Shown here: piece after piece, positions 37,176 to 45,845 of the stretch | Layout of the letters: every line of letters starts with the position of its first letter | Position numbering within the stretch: the stretch's first letter is position 1 | Source: Pseudomonas entomophila | Lineage (GTDB): Bacteria > Pseudomonadota > Gammaproteobacteria > Pseudomonadales > Pseudomonadaceae | DNA: 64,000 nucleotides | Direction of reading: 5' to 3' | Assembly (NCBI RefSeq): GCF_018417595.1 | Contig: NZ_CP070982.1 | Coordinates: forward strand, 62,001-126,000 | Program-made: the position numbers and the translations under genes | The notes under the pieces: generated by a model | Database searches by the model: none | Told to the model about the DNA's origin: nothing | The model's input: only the letters and a program-made list of their open reading frames with translations

Positions 37176-38954
37176 TCAGACAGGCAGCGCCATGTAGAAC
37201 TGCGTCCCCTGCCCTGGCCGCGAGAACACGCCCATGCGGCCGCCATGCAGCTGCACGATCTCCTTGCACAGTGCGAGCCCCAATCCGGCCCCGCCCTTCT
37301 TGCGGCCGACCTGTACGAACGGCTCGAAGATCCGTCCCTGCTGCCCATAGGCGATGCCTTCGCCGTTGTCCTCGACGCTGATGATCACCCGCTCGGCATG
37401 GCGCCGCGCATGCAGGCGGATACGCCCGCCGATGGCGGTATGGCGGATGGCGTTGTGCAGCAGGTTGTCCAGTACCCGGTCGAGTTGCGCCGCGTCGGCC
37501 TGGATGCGTGGCAGGGGCGGTTCCAGCTCGCGGAGCAGTTCGATCTGCTTGTTCGCCGCCTGTTCGGCGAAGCGGGTCTGTGCGCGCTCGAACAATTCAT
37601 CGAGGGCGCAGGGGGCCAGTTCCAGCTTTTGCAGGCCGCTCTGGTAGCGAGAGAAGTTCAGCAAGTCATTGATCAGCTGGGTGAGGCGCTGCATTTCCTC
37701 GGCGATGGTGTCGAGCAGGTCGTTCTCCCGGGCACCTGTCGGGAAGCTGACGCGCTCGCGCAGCAGGCCGAAGGCCATGTGCATCCCCGTGACCGGCGTG
37801 CGCAGCTCATGGGACGCACGCAGGACGAACTCGCTGCGTACACGCTCGAAGGCGCGTTGCTCGGTGACATCGTGCAGCACCATCACGGCACCGAGGATAG
37901 GTCCCTGGGGGTGGCTGACCGGGGTCAGGCTGTAGGTCAGCAGACGGCTTTCCTCGTCCACTTCCAGGTTCAGGTCGTCTGGTGGCCGGTCCAGGCTGCC
38001 GCCACGCAGCACCTGACGCAGTTGCTGTTCCAGCTCCGGACGTTGCAGGGCCTCGGCCAGGCTTGCACCCAGGCGGCTGGGGTCCCAGCCAAGCTGGCGC
38101 TGGGCCACGGGGTTGAGGTGTTCCAGGCGGCCCTGGCGGTCGATGATCAGCAGGCCGTCGTCGATGCTGTCGAGCACTGCCTGCAGGCGCTGCTGGCCGG
38201 CCAGCAGTTCGTCGATATTGGTGGCCTGGTGCTTGCGCAAGGCATCGGCCATCAGGCCGAAACGGCGGGTCAGCTGGTTCAGTTCGGTGGCTTGGGTGAC
38301 CGGTAGGGTGACGTCGAAATTGCCCTGGCCGACTTGGTCTGCTGCCTTGGCCAATGCCTCGATCGGTTGGCCGAAGCGGCGTGCAATGTTATGCGCGGTG
38401 ATGAAGCCCAGCACCAGCACGGTCAACCCCATCAAGCCGAGCAGGCCGCTGACCAGCAGCGCGTGGTCGCGGGATTTCTCTTCGCTGCGGATGATGTGTT
38501 CCAGTGCCTGCCGGTGGGAGTCGAGCAAGTCGGCGCGCACCTGGTTGAACGCAGCGCCCAGCGGCTGCTCCACTCCCATGCTGCGGGCGGGGGCCGGGCT
38601 CTCACGGTAGGCCTGGACGAACGCCTGGTAATTGCTGGCAGCCTTGCTGAAGCCTGTGCGCTCGCCACCTTGCTCCAGGCCCTGGTTGAGCAATGTCTGG
38701 AACTGCTCCTGCAGGGTGACCAGGTTGTTCGGGTTGGTGTCCTCGTCGAGCATCAGGTTCAACTGCTCGCCCAGGTTCTGTCGCAGCCTCAGGCCCAGGT
38801 CCAGCGAGTGCGTGGTGTCTTGGACCAGGCGCTGTTGCTGGGTGGCCATCTGCATCACGCTGACCAGGCCCAGCAGCAGCCCGAGCAGCGCCACCGTGAT
38901 CAGCGCCGAGATGCTGAGGAACAGGCGCGTGCGCAGCTTCATCGGCCATTTCAT
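37176..38954 (-). CDS. kinB: Sensor histidine kinase KinB
   Basis: Inner-membrane sensor of 592 residues paired with AlgB. Two helices (about 10-32 and 165-190) enclose a periplasmic helical sensor, followed by HAMP, a PAS-like domain (about 250-360), the HisKA helix with the phospho-accepting His in ASHELRTPVTG (near 385), and the ATPase domain (NLLHNAIRH, DNGEGIAYG, GGAGLGLALCKEIV). Its ATG overlaps the algB stop by four bases. In P. aeruginosa KinB restrains alginate production, partly by acting as a phosphatase on AlgB. Confidence 0.93.
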   Translation of the reverse strand: MKWPMKLRTRLFLSISALITVALLGLLLGLVSVMQMATQQQRLVQDTTHSLDLGLRLRQNLGEQLNLMLDEDTNPNNLVTLQEQFQTLLNQGLEQGGERTGFSKAASNYQAFVQAYRESPAPARSMGVEQPLGAAFNQVRADLLDSHRQALEHIIRSEEKSRDHALLVSGLLGLMGLTVLVLGFITAHNIARRFGQPIEALAKAADQVGQGNFDVTLPVTQATELNQLTRRFGLMADALRKHQATNIDELLAGQQRLQAVLDSIDDGLLIIDRQGRLEHLNPVAQRQLGWDPSRLGASLAEALQRPELEQQLRQVLRGGSLDRPPDDLNLEVDEESRLLTYSLTPVSHPQGPILGAVMVLHDVTEQRAFERVRSEFVLRASHELRTPVTGMHMAFGLLRERVSFPTGARENDLLDTIAEEMQRLTQLINDLLNFSRYQSGLQKLELAPCALDELFERAQTRFAEQAANKQIELLRELEPPLPRIQADAAQLDRVLDNLLHNAIRHTAIGGRIRLHARRHAERVIISVEDNGEGIAYGQQGRIFEPFVQVGRKKGGAGLGLALCKEIVQLHGGRMGVFSRPGQGTQFYMALPV

Positions 38955-40297
38955 AAGTTGTACTGCTTGCGTTTGCGGTACAGCGTCGAAGCGTCGATAC
39001 CCAGGGTCTTGGCAGCCTGGTCGAGGGTGTCGCTGGTGGCCAGCACCGCGCCGATGTGGGCGCGCTCAAGTTCTTCCAGGCTCAGGGCTGCGCCGACCCG
39101 TGGCGTGTTGCCGGCAGGCTGTTCACCCATGCCCAGGTGGCTGATTTCCACCCGTTCCTGGGGGCAGATGATGCTGGCGCGCTCGACCACGTTGCGCAGT
39201 TCGCGGATGTTGCCGGGCCAGCGGTAGTTGAGCAGCGCCGCGCGGGCCTCGTCACTGAAGCCTTTGGCTGGTCGCGAGTACTCCTTGACGAAGCGGGCCA
39301 GGAAACGATCGGCCAGGGTCAGGATGTCCTCGCTGCGCTCGCGCAAGGGCGGCAGATGAAGAGTGATGACGTTCAGGCGGTAAAGCAGGTCCTCGCGGAA
39401 GCGGTTTTCGCGGACCATTTCCTCGAGGTTGAGGTTGGTCGCCGCGAGGATGCGCACATCGGCGCGGCGGGTGACTGGGTCACCGACCCGCTCGTATTCC
39501 TTGTCCTGAATGAAACGCAGCAACTTTGGTTGCAAGGTTAGGGGGAAGTCGCCGATCTCGTCGAGAAACAGCGTGCCACCGTCGGCCTGGCTGACCCGTC
39601 CCAAGGTGCTTTCGCTGGCGCCGGTGAACGCCCCGCGAGTGTGGCCGAACAGTTCGCTTTCCATCAGCTCGGCGTTGAGCGATGGGCAGTTGATGGTCAC
39701 GCAGGCCTTGCGGGCGCGCTTGCTCCAGCCATGGATGGCGCGGGCCAATTCCCCCTTGCCGGTGCCAGACTCGCCGAGGATGAGGATGTTGGCGTCGGTG
39801 GTCGCTACCTGCCGGGCGGTTTCCAGCACGGCCATCATGGCCGGGCTGTGGGAGTCCAGCCCGTCCTTGGGTTTGCGCACTTCGCCTTCGAGGGCTTCCA
39901 GGCGCGCCGACAGCTGCCGCACTTCCAGTTGCTTGGCGGTGGCCAGGCGTAGCTGGTCGGGGCTACAGGGTTTGACCAGATAGTCGGCGGCGCCGGCCTG
40001 GATGGCGTCGACTGCGGTGTCGATGGCCGAATGCGCGGTGACGATCACCACCCGCATCCAAGGGGCCTGGATGCGCATCTGTGCCAGGACGTCGAGGCCA
40101 TTGTCCTCGCCCAGGCGCAGGTCGAGGAAGCACAGGTCGAATACCTGGCGTTGCAGCAGGGTCTCGGCCTGGGCGGCGCTGTTGGCGGTGGCCACGCTGT
40201 AGCCTTCGTCCTCGAGGCAGTAGCGGAACGTGCGCAGGATCGCGGACTCGTCGTCCACCAGCAGGATGCGGCCTTGGTTGTCCTGGGCTGGTTCCAT
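38951..40297 (-). CDS. algB: Sigma-54-dependent response regulator AlgB
   Basis: NtrC-family activator of 448 residues. Receiver domain with Asp59 (FLDLRLG) and Lys109, AAA+ domain with Walker A GESGTGKGE (175-183) and the sigma-54 contact loop GAFTGA (222-227), and a Fis-type helix-turn-helix at the C-terminus (DQAAKTLGIDASTLYRKRK). AlgB controls alginate and virulence genes in P. aeruginosa. Here it is transcribed away from a small operon that carries a sigma-54 promoter. Confidence 0.95.
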   Translation of the reverse strand: MEPAQDNQGRILLVDDESAILRTFRYCLEDEGYSVATANSAAQAETLLQRQVFDLCFLDLRLGEDNGLDVLAQMRIQAPWMRVVIVTAHSAIDTAVDAIQAGAADYLVKPCSPDQLRLATAKQLEVRQLSARLEALEGEVRKPKDGLDSHSPAMMAVLETARQVATTDANILILGESGTGKGELARAIHGWSKRARKACVTINCPSLNAELMESELFGHTRGAFTGASESTLGRVSQADGGTLFLDEIGDFPLTLQPKLLRFIQDKEYERVGDPVTRRADVRILAATNLNLEEMVRENRFREDLLYRLNVITLHLPPLRERSEDILTLADRFLARFVKEYSRPAKGFSDEARAALLNYRWPGNIRELRNVVERASIICPQERVEISHLGMGEQPAGNTPRVGAALSLEELERAHIGAVLATSDTLDQAAKTLGIDASTLYRKRKQYNL

Positions 40298-40482
40298 TTC
40301 CTACGCTCCTTTGGGGTTGGTCTCAGTTAGTGTCGGAAAAATCGGGCAAGTTGCATGGTCGATTCTGATTGATTCATCGATATGCATGCTAGCCGCTTGC
40401 CAGGATGATGACCAAGTGCCTGAAAATCATGGGGTTGTGTGCTTTGTGGGCGGGGTGTTTGGAGAAATGGCGCTGCTGCGCA

Positions 40483-40542
40483 GCGCATCGCGGATGAATC
40501 CGCTCCTATAGGCACGGTAACGTTGATTCATCCGCGATGCGC
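40483..40542. repeat. REP-like inverted repeat, CGGATGAATCCG variant
   Basis: Perfect 18-base arms GCGCATCGCGGATGAATC (40483-40500) and its complement (40525-40542), with CGCTCCTATAGG between. Confidence 0.85.
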
Positions 40543-40600
40543 CGCATCAGCGGCGCTCGATCTTACAGGCGCTGCAACGCCTGAAGACAGGGACGTGAAT

Positions 40601-40615
40601 CGTGCAAAGTGCACG
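40601..40615. promoter_or_regulatory. Candidate activator site (perfect dyad)
   Basis: CGTGCA-AAG-TGCACG, a perfect 6-3-6 dyad, lies about 110 bases before the -24 box of the sigma-54 promoter, the usual spot for an enhancer-binding protein. A further CGTGCA half-site follows near 40630. Confidence 0.5.
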
Positions 40616-40711
40616 GCGTACAGAAGCGCATCGTGCAGGATACGTCCCAGGCGGCCACTTAACAAATGCATAAATTATTGATTTAAAAGCATTTTTATTT
40701 GCGCGAAAGAC

Positions 40712-40727
40712 TGGCACGCCAGCTGCA
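40712..40727 (+). promoter_or_regulatory. Sigma-54 (-24/-12) promoter
   Basis: TGGCACG-CCAGC-TGCA has GG and GC separated by exactly ten bases and a full TGGCACG -24 element; only one base of the -12 TTGC differs (CTGC). Start of transcription would be near 40738, 35 bases before the first ORF. Confidence 0.72.
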
Positions 40728-40772
40728 CCTACCTGTTCAAGACAGACAACAGGTCCAGCAGGAGGAGCCGGC

Positions 40773-41262
<490 letters not shown>

Positions 41263-41265
41263 ACC

Positions 41266-41736
41266 ATGAGCCGGATGCTTTGCACTGCCCTGGCCGGCGC
41301 CCTGCTTCTGGGCGCCGGAACGGTGGCAATGGCGGCCAATGACGGCCAGGTCCGTGCCGACCAGTTGCTGGGCACGGACCCCGAATACCGGGAAACCTGG
41401 CAGGACACGATCAAAGGTGAGGAGCGCCTGCCCGAGTGGGTGATCAACCTCAGTGGCAGCGCACCGCTACAGATGTCCGCGGTGACCGAGGACGGTGACA
41501 AGTACCTGGTCGGCCCGCTCTGCGAGTCGCAGGGCAACTGCACCTACAAACGGCTGATCGTGGCTTTCAGCTGGGACAAGGAACATGCCTACGGGATGCT
41601 CGTGGAAGTGCCCGAGGGGCTGCCTGCCGACAAGTCGCCCACCCGCCATGCCGAGTACCGCTGGCTCGGCAAGCCGGACGACGGCATGCAGGCGCTGCTG
41701 CGCGAGCAGCTCAAGCGCGACCCGAACTGGTACTGA
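41266..41736 (+). CDS. Ivy-like (inhibitor of vertebrate lysozyme family) periplasmic protein
   Basis: 156-residue exported protein, signal peptide ending at AMA-AN. The fold pattern and the stretch LPEWVINLSG match the Ivy family and the position matches the second Ivy paralogue of P. aeruginosa (PA5481). The key loop reads Cys86-ESQGN-Cys92, whereas E. coli Ivy uses CKPHDC with a central His that plugs the lysozyme active site. The loop is longer and lacks His, so lysozyme inhibition is doubtful. Starts 3 bases after the DUF1328 stop. Confidence 0.82.
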   Translation: MSRMLCTALAGALLLGAGTVAMAANDGQVRADQLLGTDPEYRETWQDTIKGEERLPEWVINLSGSAPLQMSAVTEDGDKYLVGPLCESQGNCTYKRLIVAFSWDKEHAYGMLVEVPEGLPADKSPTRHAEYRWLGKPDDGMQALLREQLKRDPNWY

Positions 41737-42181
41737 CCAGCGGTCACGCTCTGTAACGCAATGGAAGCTGAACCTTTTTATCGTTCTGGCTTCTATGTTG
41801 CGCGGCCCCGAGGACGGGCCGCGCATGACCAGGGGGCCGGGCCGTTCTGACTGTTGCAGGGTCGGAGTGGCCTAGGGGTACAGGGAGTGCCTCCGCGATG
41901 GGCCGGGTCAGGCGAGGGTGGCATCGGAAGCTGCAGATCGGCCGTGTCGAGCACGATGCGCTGACCGGTCTGGCTTCCGAAGCGCCTCTTGTAGGAATTC
42001 TTCCTTTTGTATGCACGACTTTTTACCAAGACACATTTTGTCTCGACCGTATATCGAAATTTTTTGGGCTGTCCGATAGGTCAGGTCAGATGGCATTTCA
42101 GCCATTCGGATTGTCGAACACGCCATTCGAACCCCCGCATGCATACCTCTAAATCGGCCTAAAAATGGCGCTTTGGTCTTG

Positions 42182-42195
42182 TTCGGAAATCCGAA
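42182..42195. promoter_or_regulatory. AauR-type operator upstream of gltP
   Basis: TTCGG-AAAT-CCGAA exactly fits the TTCGG-N4-CCGAA dyad described for AauR, the sigma-54 activator of acidic amino acid uptake in P. putida. It lies 270 bases upstream of gltP. No convincing -24/-12 promoter was found downstream. Confidence 0.55.
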
Positions 42196-42243
42196 CGTTG
42201 AAAATCAAGGCTTTGGCGATGCCCGATTTGCAGGTTGAGTCTC

Positions 42244-42258
42244 ATGCCGATTCGGCAT
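42244..42258. promoter_or_regulatory. Perfect 15-base palindrome before gltP
   Basis: ATGCCGA-T-TCGGCAT, a perfect 7-1-7 dyad, 48 bases downstream of the AauR-like site and sharing its TCGG core. Possible second operator. Confidence 0.4.
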
Positions 42259-42466
42259 AGGGTAGTCGTTTCCGGCATTAGACTGCCCTCCTTCCCATCG
42301 CAATAGTTGCCGCCTTTTTCCCTGACCCGAGCACCTGAAACATTCGCTCGCGGTGTCCTTACATGGGGTCACCGGACGGCAAGCTCTGCAACCAAAATGC
42401 TGTTAACAGCTCTGGAACGCGGCTTTCCGCTTGGTGCCCGTGACCACTACAACAAAGGGTAATGAC

Positions 42467-43801
42467 ATGAAGAAGGCAAAACTGAGCCTCGCCTGGCAGA
42501 TCGTGATCGGTCTGTTGCTGGGCGTTGCAGTCGGCGCGCTACTGAATCATTTCAGTGCGGAAAAGGCATGGTGGATCAGCAACGTCCTCCAGCCCGCTGG
42601 CGACATCTTCATTCGCCTGATCAAGATGATCGTCGTCCCGATCGTGATTTCGTCGCTGATCGTGGGCATCGCCGGGGTTGGCGACGCGAAGAAACTGGGC
42701 AGCATTGGCCTGAAGACCATCATCTACTTCGAGGTGGTGACCACCATCGCCATCGTCGTCGGCCTGGTTCTCGCCAACGTGTTCCACCCGGGCGCCGGCA
42801 TCGACATGAGCACCCTGGGCACCGTCGACATCTCCAAGTACCAGGCCACCGCGGCCGAGGTGCAGCATGAGCACGCGTTCATCGAGACCCTGCTCAACCT
42901 GATCCCGTCGAACATCTTCGCGGCGCTGATGCGTGGCGAGATGCTGCCGATCATCTTCTTCTCGGTCATGTTCGGCATGGGCTTGTCGAGCCTCAACGCC
43001 GACCTGCGCGAGCCGCTGGTGCGTACCTTCCAGGGCGTGTCGGAGACCATGTTCAAGGTCACCCACATGATCATGAACTACGCCCCGATCGGCGTGTTCG
43101 CCCTGATCGCCGCCACCGTCGCCAACTTCGGTTTCGCCTCGCTGCTGCCGCTGGCCAAGCTGGTACTGCTGGTGTACTTCGCCATCGCCTTCTTCGCCTT
43201 CATGGTGCTGGGCCTGGTGGCGCGCGTGTTCGGCTTCTCGGTCATCAAGATCATGCGCATCATGAAGGACGAGCTGATCCTCGCCTACTCCACCTCCAGC
43301 TCCGAGACCGTGCTGCCGCGCGTGATCGAGAAGATGGAGAAGTACGGCGCGCCGAAGTCGATCTGCTCGTTCGTGGTTCCGACCGGCTACTCGTTCAACC
43401 TCGACGGCTCGACCCTGTACCAGAGCATCGCGGCGATCTTCATCGCCCAGCTGTACGGCATCGATCTGTCCTGGAGCCAACAGCTGTTGCTGGTGCTGAC
43501 CCTGATGGTCACCTCCAAGGGTATCGCCGGCGTGCCGGGCGTATCCTTCGTGGTACTGCTGGCCACCCTGGGCAGTGTGGGTATTCCGCTGGAAGGCCTG
43601 GCCTTCATCGCCGGCGTCGACCGCATCATGGACATGGCCCGTACCGCGCTGAACGTGGTGGGCAACGCCCTGGCCGCCGTGGTCATCGCCAAGTGGCAGG
43701 GTATGTACGACGCCGAGAAAGGCGAGGCGTACTACAAGTCGCTGGTGCTGGACAAAGGCAAGAGCGAGGCCGTGGTGGCGGGCAAGACCGTCAACCAGTA
43801 A
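42467..43801 (+). CDS. gltP: Glutamate/aspartate:proton symporter GltP
   Basis: DAACS-family inner-membrane carrier, 444 residues. It shows the re-entrant loop and substrate motifs of the family: STSSSETVLPRVIEKMEKYG, the unwound helix PTGYSFNLDGSTLYQ and the C-terminal DRIMDMARTALNVVGNA with the substrate-binding Asp and Asn. The ATG at 42467 has AAAGGG upstream; an in-frame GTG at 42431 is rejected as it precedes the conserved start. Acidic amino acid uptake fits the AauR-like site upstream. Confidence 0.94.
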   Translation: MKKAKLSLAWQIVIGLLLGVAVGALLNHFSAEKAWWISNVLQPAGDIFIRLIKMIVVPIVISSLIVGIAGVGDAKKLGSIGLKTIIYFEVVTTIAIVVGLVLANVFHPGAGIDMSTLGTVDISKYQATAAEVQHEHAFIETLLNLIPSNIFAALMRGEMLPIIFFSVMFGMGLSSLNADLREPLVRTFQGVSETMFKVTHMIMNYAPIGVFALIAATVANFGFASLLPLAKLVLLVYFAIAFFAFMVLGLVARVFGFSVIKIMRIMKDELILAYSTSSSETVLPRVIEKMEKYGAPKSICSFVVPTGYSFNLDGSTLYQSIAAIFIAQLYGIDLSWSQQLLLVLTLMVTSKGIAGVPGVSFVVLLATLGSVGIPLEGLAFIAGVDRIMDMARTALNVVGNALAAVVIAKWQGMYDAEKGEAYYKSLVLDKGKSEAVVAGKTVNQ

Positions 43802-43820
43802 GCCTTTGCGCTGAACGAAA

Positions 43821-43844
43821 AGCCCCGACTTGTCGGGGCTTTTT
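43821..43844 (+). terminator. Intrinsic terminator after gltP
   Basis: AGCCCCGAC-TT-GTCGGGGCT followed by TTTT, preceded by AAA, so it may work in both directions. Confidence 0.85.
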
Positions 43845-43868
43845 GCATTTTGAACTCAACGCGCCCCA

Positions 43869-43955
43869 CTGTGGGAGCGGGCTTGCCCGCGAACACCGGC
43901 AAAGCCGGTGCCATCCATCGCGCAGGCCACTTCGCGGGCAAGCCCGCTCCCACAG
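43869..43955. repeat. REP pair, GTGGGAGCGGGCTTGCCC subfamily
   Basis: Perfect 25-base arms at 43869-43893 and 43931-43955, with ACCGGC/GCCGGT inner pairing. The core differs from the TTCAGCC type seen elsewhere in the window. Confidence 0.88.
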
Positions 43956-44019
43956 GCAATGCATGTGTCGGAGTGATCATGCGCTATCATTCGGGCATTT
44001 TTCACGGGGGAACATACGG

Positions 44020-45249
44020 ATGCTCAACGGCCTGTGGCTCGGCTTTTTCCTGGTGGCGGCCATCTCCGCCCTGGCCCAGTGGCTGGTGGGTGGCAACGCC
44101 GGCATCTTCGCCGCCATGGTCGAGAGCATCTTCGCCATGGCCAAGCTGTCGGTGGAGGTCATGGTCCTGCTGTTCGGCACCCTGACCCTATGGCTGGGCT
44201 TCCTCAAGATCGCCGAGAAGGCCGGCATCGTCGAATGGCTGGCCAAGGTACTCGGCCCCTTGTTCGCCCGGTTGATGCCGGAAGTTCCTCCCGGTCACCC
44301 TGCCCTGGGCCTGATCACCATGAACTTCGCCGCCAACGGCCTGGGCCTGGACAACGCCGCCACGCCCATTGGGCTCAAAGCCATGCGTTCGCTGCAGGAG
44401 CTCAACCCCAGCAGCACCACGGCGAGCAATGCGCAGATCCTGTTCCTGGTGCTCAACGCCTCGTCGCTGACCCTGCTACCGGTGACCATCTTCATGTACC
44501 GTGCCCAGCAAGGCGCGGCCGACCCGACCATGGTGTTCCTGCCGATCCTGCTGGCCACCAGCTGCTCGACGCTGGTCGGGCTGCTGTCGGTGGCGGTGAT
44601 GCAGCGCCTGCGCCTGTGGGACCCGGTGGTGCTCGCCTACCTGATTCCCGGCGCCCTGCTGCTGGGCGGCTTCATGGCCTTTCTCGGCACCCTGTCGGCG
44701 GCCGCGCTGGCCAGCCTGTCGTCGATCCTTGGCAACCTGACGCTGTTCGGCGTGATCATCCTGTTCCTGGTGATCGGCGCGTTGCGCCGGGTGCAGGTGT
44801 ACGAGGCGTTCGTCGAGGGCGCCAAGGAAGGCTTCGACGTGGCCAAGAGCCTGCTGCCATACCTGGTGGCGATGCTGGTGGCGGTCGGTGTGCTGCGCGC
44901 CTCCGGTGCCCTCGAACTGGCCCTGGACGGTATCCGCCATGCGGTGAACTGGATGGGCCTGGACACCCGCTTCGTCGAGGGCCTGCCCACCGCGCTGGTC
45001 AAGCCGTTCTCCGGCAGCGCGGCGCGGGCCATGCTGATCGAGACCATGCAAACCCAAGGCGTGGACAGCTTCCCGGCGCTGGTGGCGGCGACCATCCAGG
45101 GCAGCACCGAGACCACCTTCTACGTGCTGGCGGTGTATTTCGGCGCGGTGGGTATCCAGCGGGTACGCCACGCGGTGGGTTGCGCATTGCTGGCCGAGCT
45201 GGCCGGGGTGATCGCGGCGATCTTCGTCTGCTATTGGTTCTTCGGCTGA
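44020..45249 (+). CDS. Fused SpmA/SpmB-like nucleoside-recognition membrane protein
   Basis: 409-residue inner-membrane protein with about ten helices in two halves, each a nucleoside-recognition (Gate) domain: the first contains GHPALGLITMNFAANGLGLDNAATP-type signature (residues about 88-112), the second PFSGSAARAMLIETM and QGSTETTFYVLAVYFG. In spore formers SpmA and SpmB are separate proteins; here they form one chain. The true substrate is unknown. Its end overlaps the convergent lipoprotein gene by 19 bases. Confidence 0.85.
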   Translation: MLNGLWLGFFLVAAISALAQWLVGGNAGIFAAMVESIFAMAKLSVEVMVLLFGTLTLWLGFLKIAEKAGIVEWLAKVLGPLFARLMPEVPPGHPALGLITMNFAANGLGLDNAATPIGLKAMRSLQELNPSSTTASNAQILFLVLNASSLTLLPVTIFMYRAQQGAADPTMVFLPILLATSCSTLVGLLSVAVMQRLRLWDPVVLAYLIPGALLLGGFMAFLGTLSAAALASLSSILGNLTLFGVIILFLVIGALRRVQVYEAFVEGAKEGFDVAKSLLPYLVAMLVAVGVLRASGALELALDGIRHAVNWMGLDTRFVEGLPTALVKPFSGSAARAMLIETMQTQGVDSFPALVAATIQGSTETTFYVLAVYFGAVGIQRVRHAVGCALLAELAGVIAAIFVCYWFFG

Positions 45250-45845
45250 GCCTGGCTGATGGTCCAGTCGATCACCTGGCGCGCCAGCTGGTCGCTGGCC
45301 GTGCCGAAGCCGGCGACTACCGCTGGCACCTGCTGTTCGCCTAGCGGCTGGCGCACCTCGAAGCGCTTGCTGGCGAGGATGCGCTGGCTGCGCCCCTGCA
45401 CCAGCCGCGCGTCATAGCGGATCACCACCTCCACGCTTCCTCCAGGCCGATACTCGGTTTGGAAGGATTGCAACTCCCCCCCCAGCTCATAGTCGGCCTG
45501 CAGGTTGCTGTCGTCGGCGCTCAGGCGCTGTACCCGGCCGTCGCGCTGGAATCCATCGAGCAGGCGGTTGCGCACCAGCATCGGCACCGGGTCGCTCCAG
45601 CGCGCGCCCTTGTAGCTGCTGATCACATCACCCTGGGGAATCACTGCGATGCGTGGCCCGGCCAGGGCTTCGCTGGCCAGGGGCTTGTTCAGGCGCAACG
45701 ACCATTCCTGCGGGGACGCGCCGCGGGCTACCTGGCTGACCGGCAGGCGATAGATATCCACAGGCTCGCCCTGGGGCAGGATCGAGCAGGCTGACGCCAG
45801 GCTCAGGGTGGCGGCGAGCGCGGCCGGGCGCAGGGACGGCTTCAT
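45231..45845 (-). CDS. ABC-type transport auxiliary lipoprotein (PqiC/YmbA family)
   Basis: Outer-membrane lipoprotein of 204 residues, lipobox LASAC (Cys20), with the family pattern VDIYRLP near the N-terminus and the C-terminal TASDQLARQVIDW. In PqiABC-type and MCE systems this partner sits at the outer membrane and completes the lipid path. Start overlaps the MCE stop by four bases. Last gene of the transporter operon. Confidence 0.88.
   Translation of the reverse strand: MKPSLRPAALAATLSLASACSILPQGEPVDIYRLPVSQVARGASPQEWSLRLNKPLASEALAGPRIAVIPQGDVISSYKGARWSDPVPMLVRNRLLDGFQRDGRVQRLSADDSNLQADYELGGELQSFQTEYRPGGSVEVVIRYDARLVQGRSQRILASKRFEVRQPLGEQQVPAVVAGFGTASDQLARQVIDWTISQAQPKNQ

Larger units (their letters stand above)
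40298..40772. other. Regulatory intergenic region between algB and a small envelope operon
   Basis: 475 bases between divergent genes. It contains a REP-like pair, a perfect CGTGCA-AAG-TGCACG dyad, an AGGCG/CGCCT dyad at 40568-40583, an AT-rich block (40660-40705) and a sigma-54 promoter. The arrangement upstream activator site, AT-rich bend, -24/-12 is that of a sigma-54 control region. Confidence 0.65.
41737..42466. other. Long intergenic region before gltP
   Basis: 730 bases with no supportable ORF. It holds a 9-base GC hairpin at 41800-41824 (GCGCGGCCC and GGGCCGCGC), an AT-rich block with T-runs (41996-42070), and a cluster of TTCGG-type motifs near 42100-42260 that look like gltP control sites. 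Confidence 0.6.

Noticed and set aside
42200..42215. Sigma-54 promoter at AAGGCTTTGGCGATGC before gltP
   Set aside because: The GG-N10-GC spacing exists but both elements are poor, and it sits too close to the AauR-like site for an enhancer arrangement.
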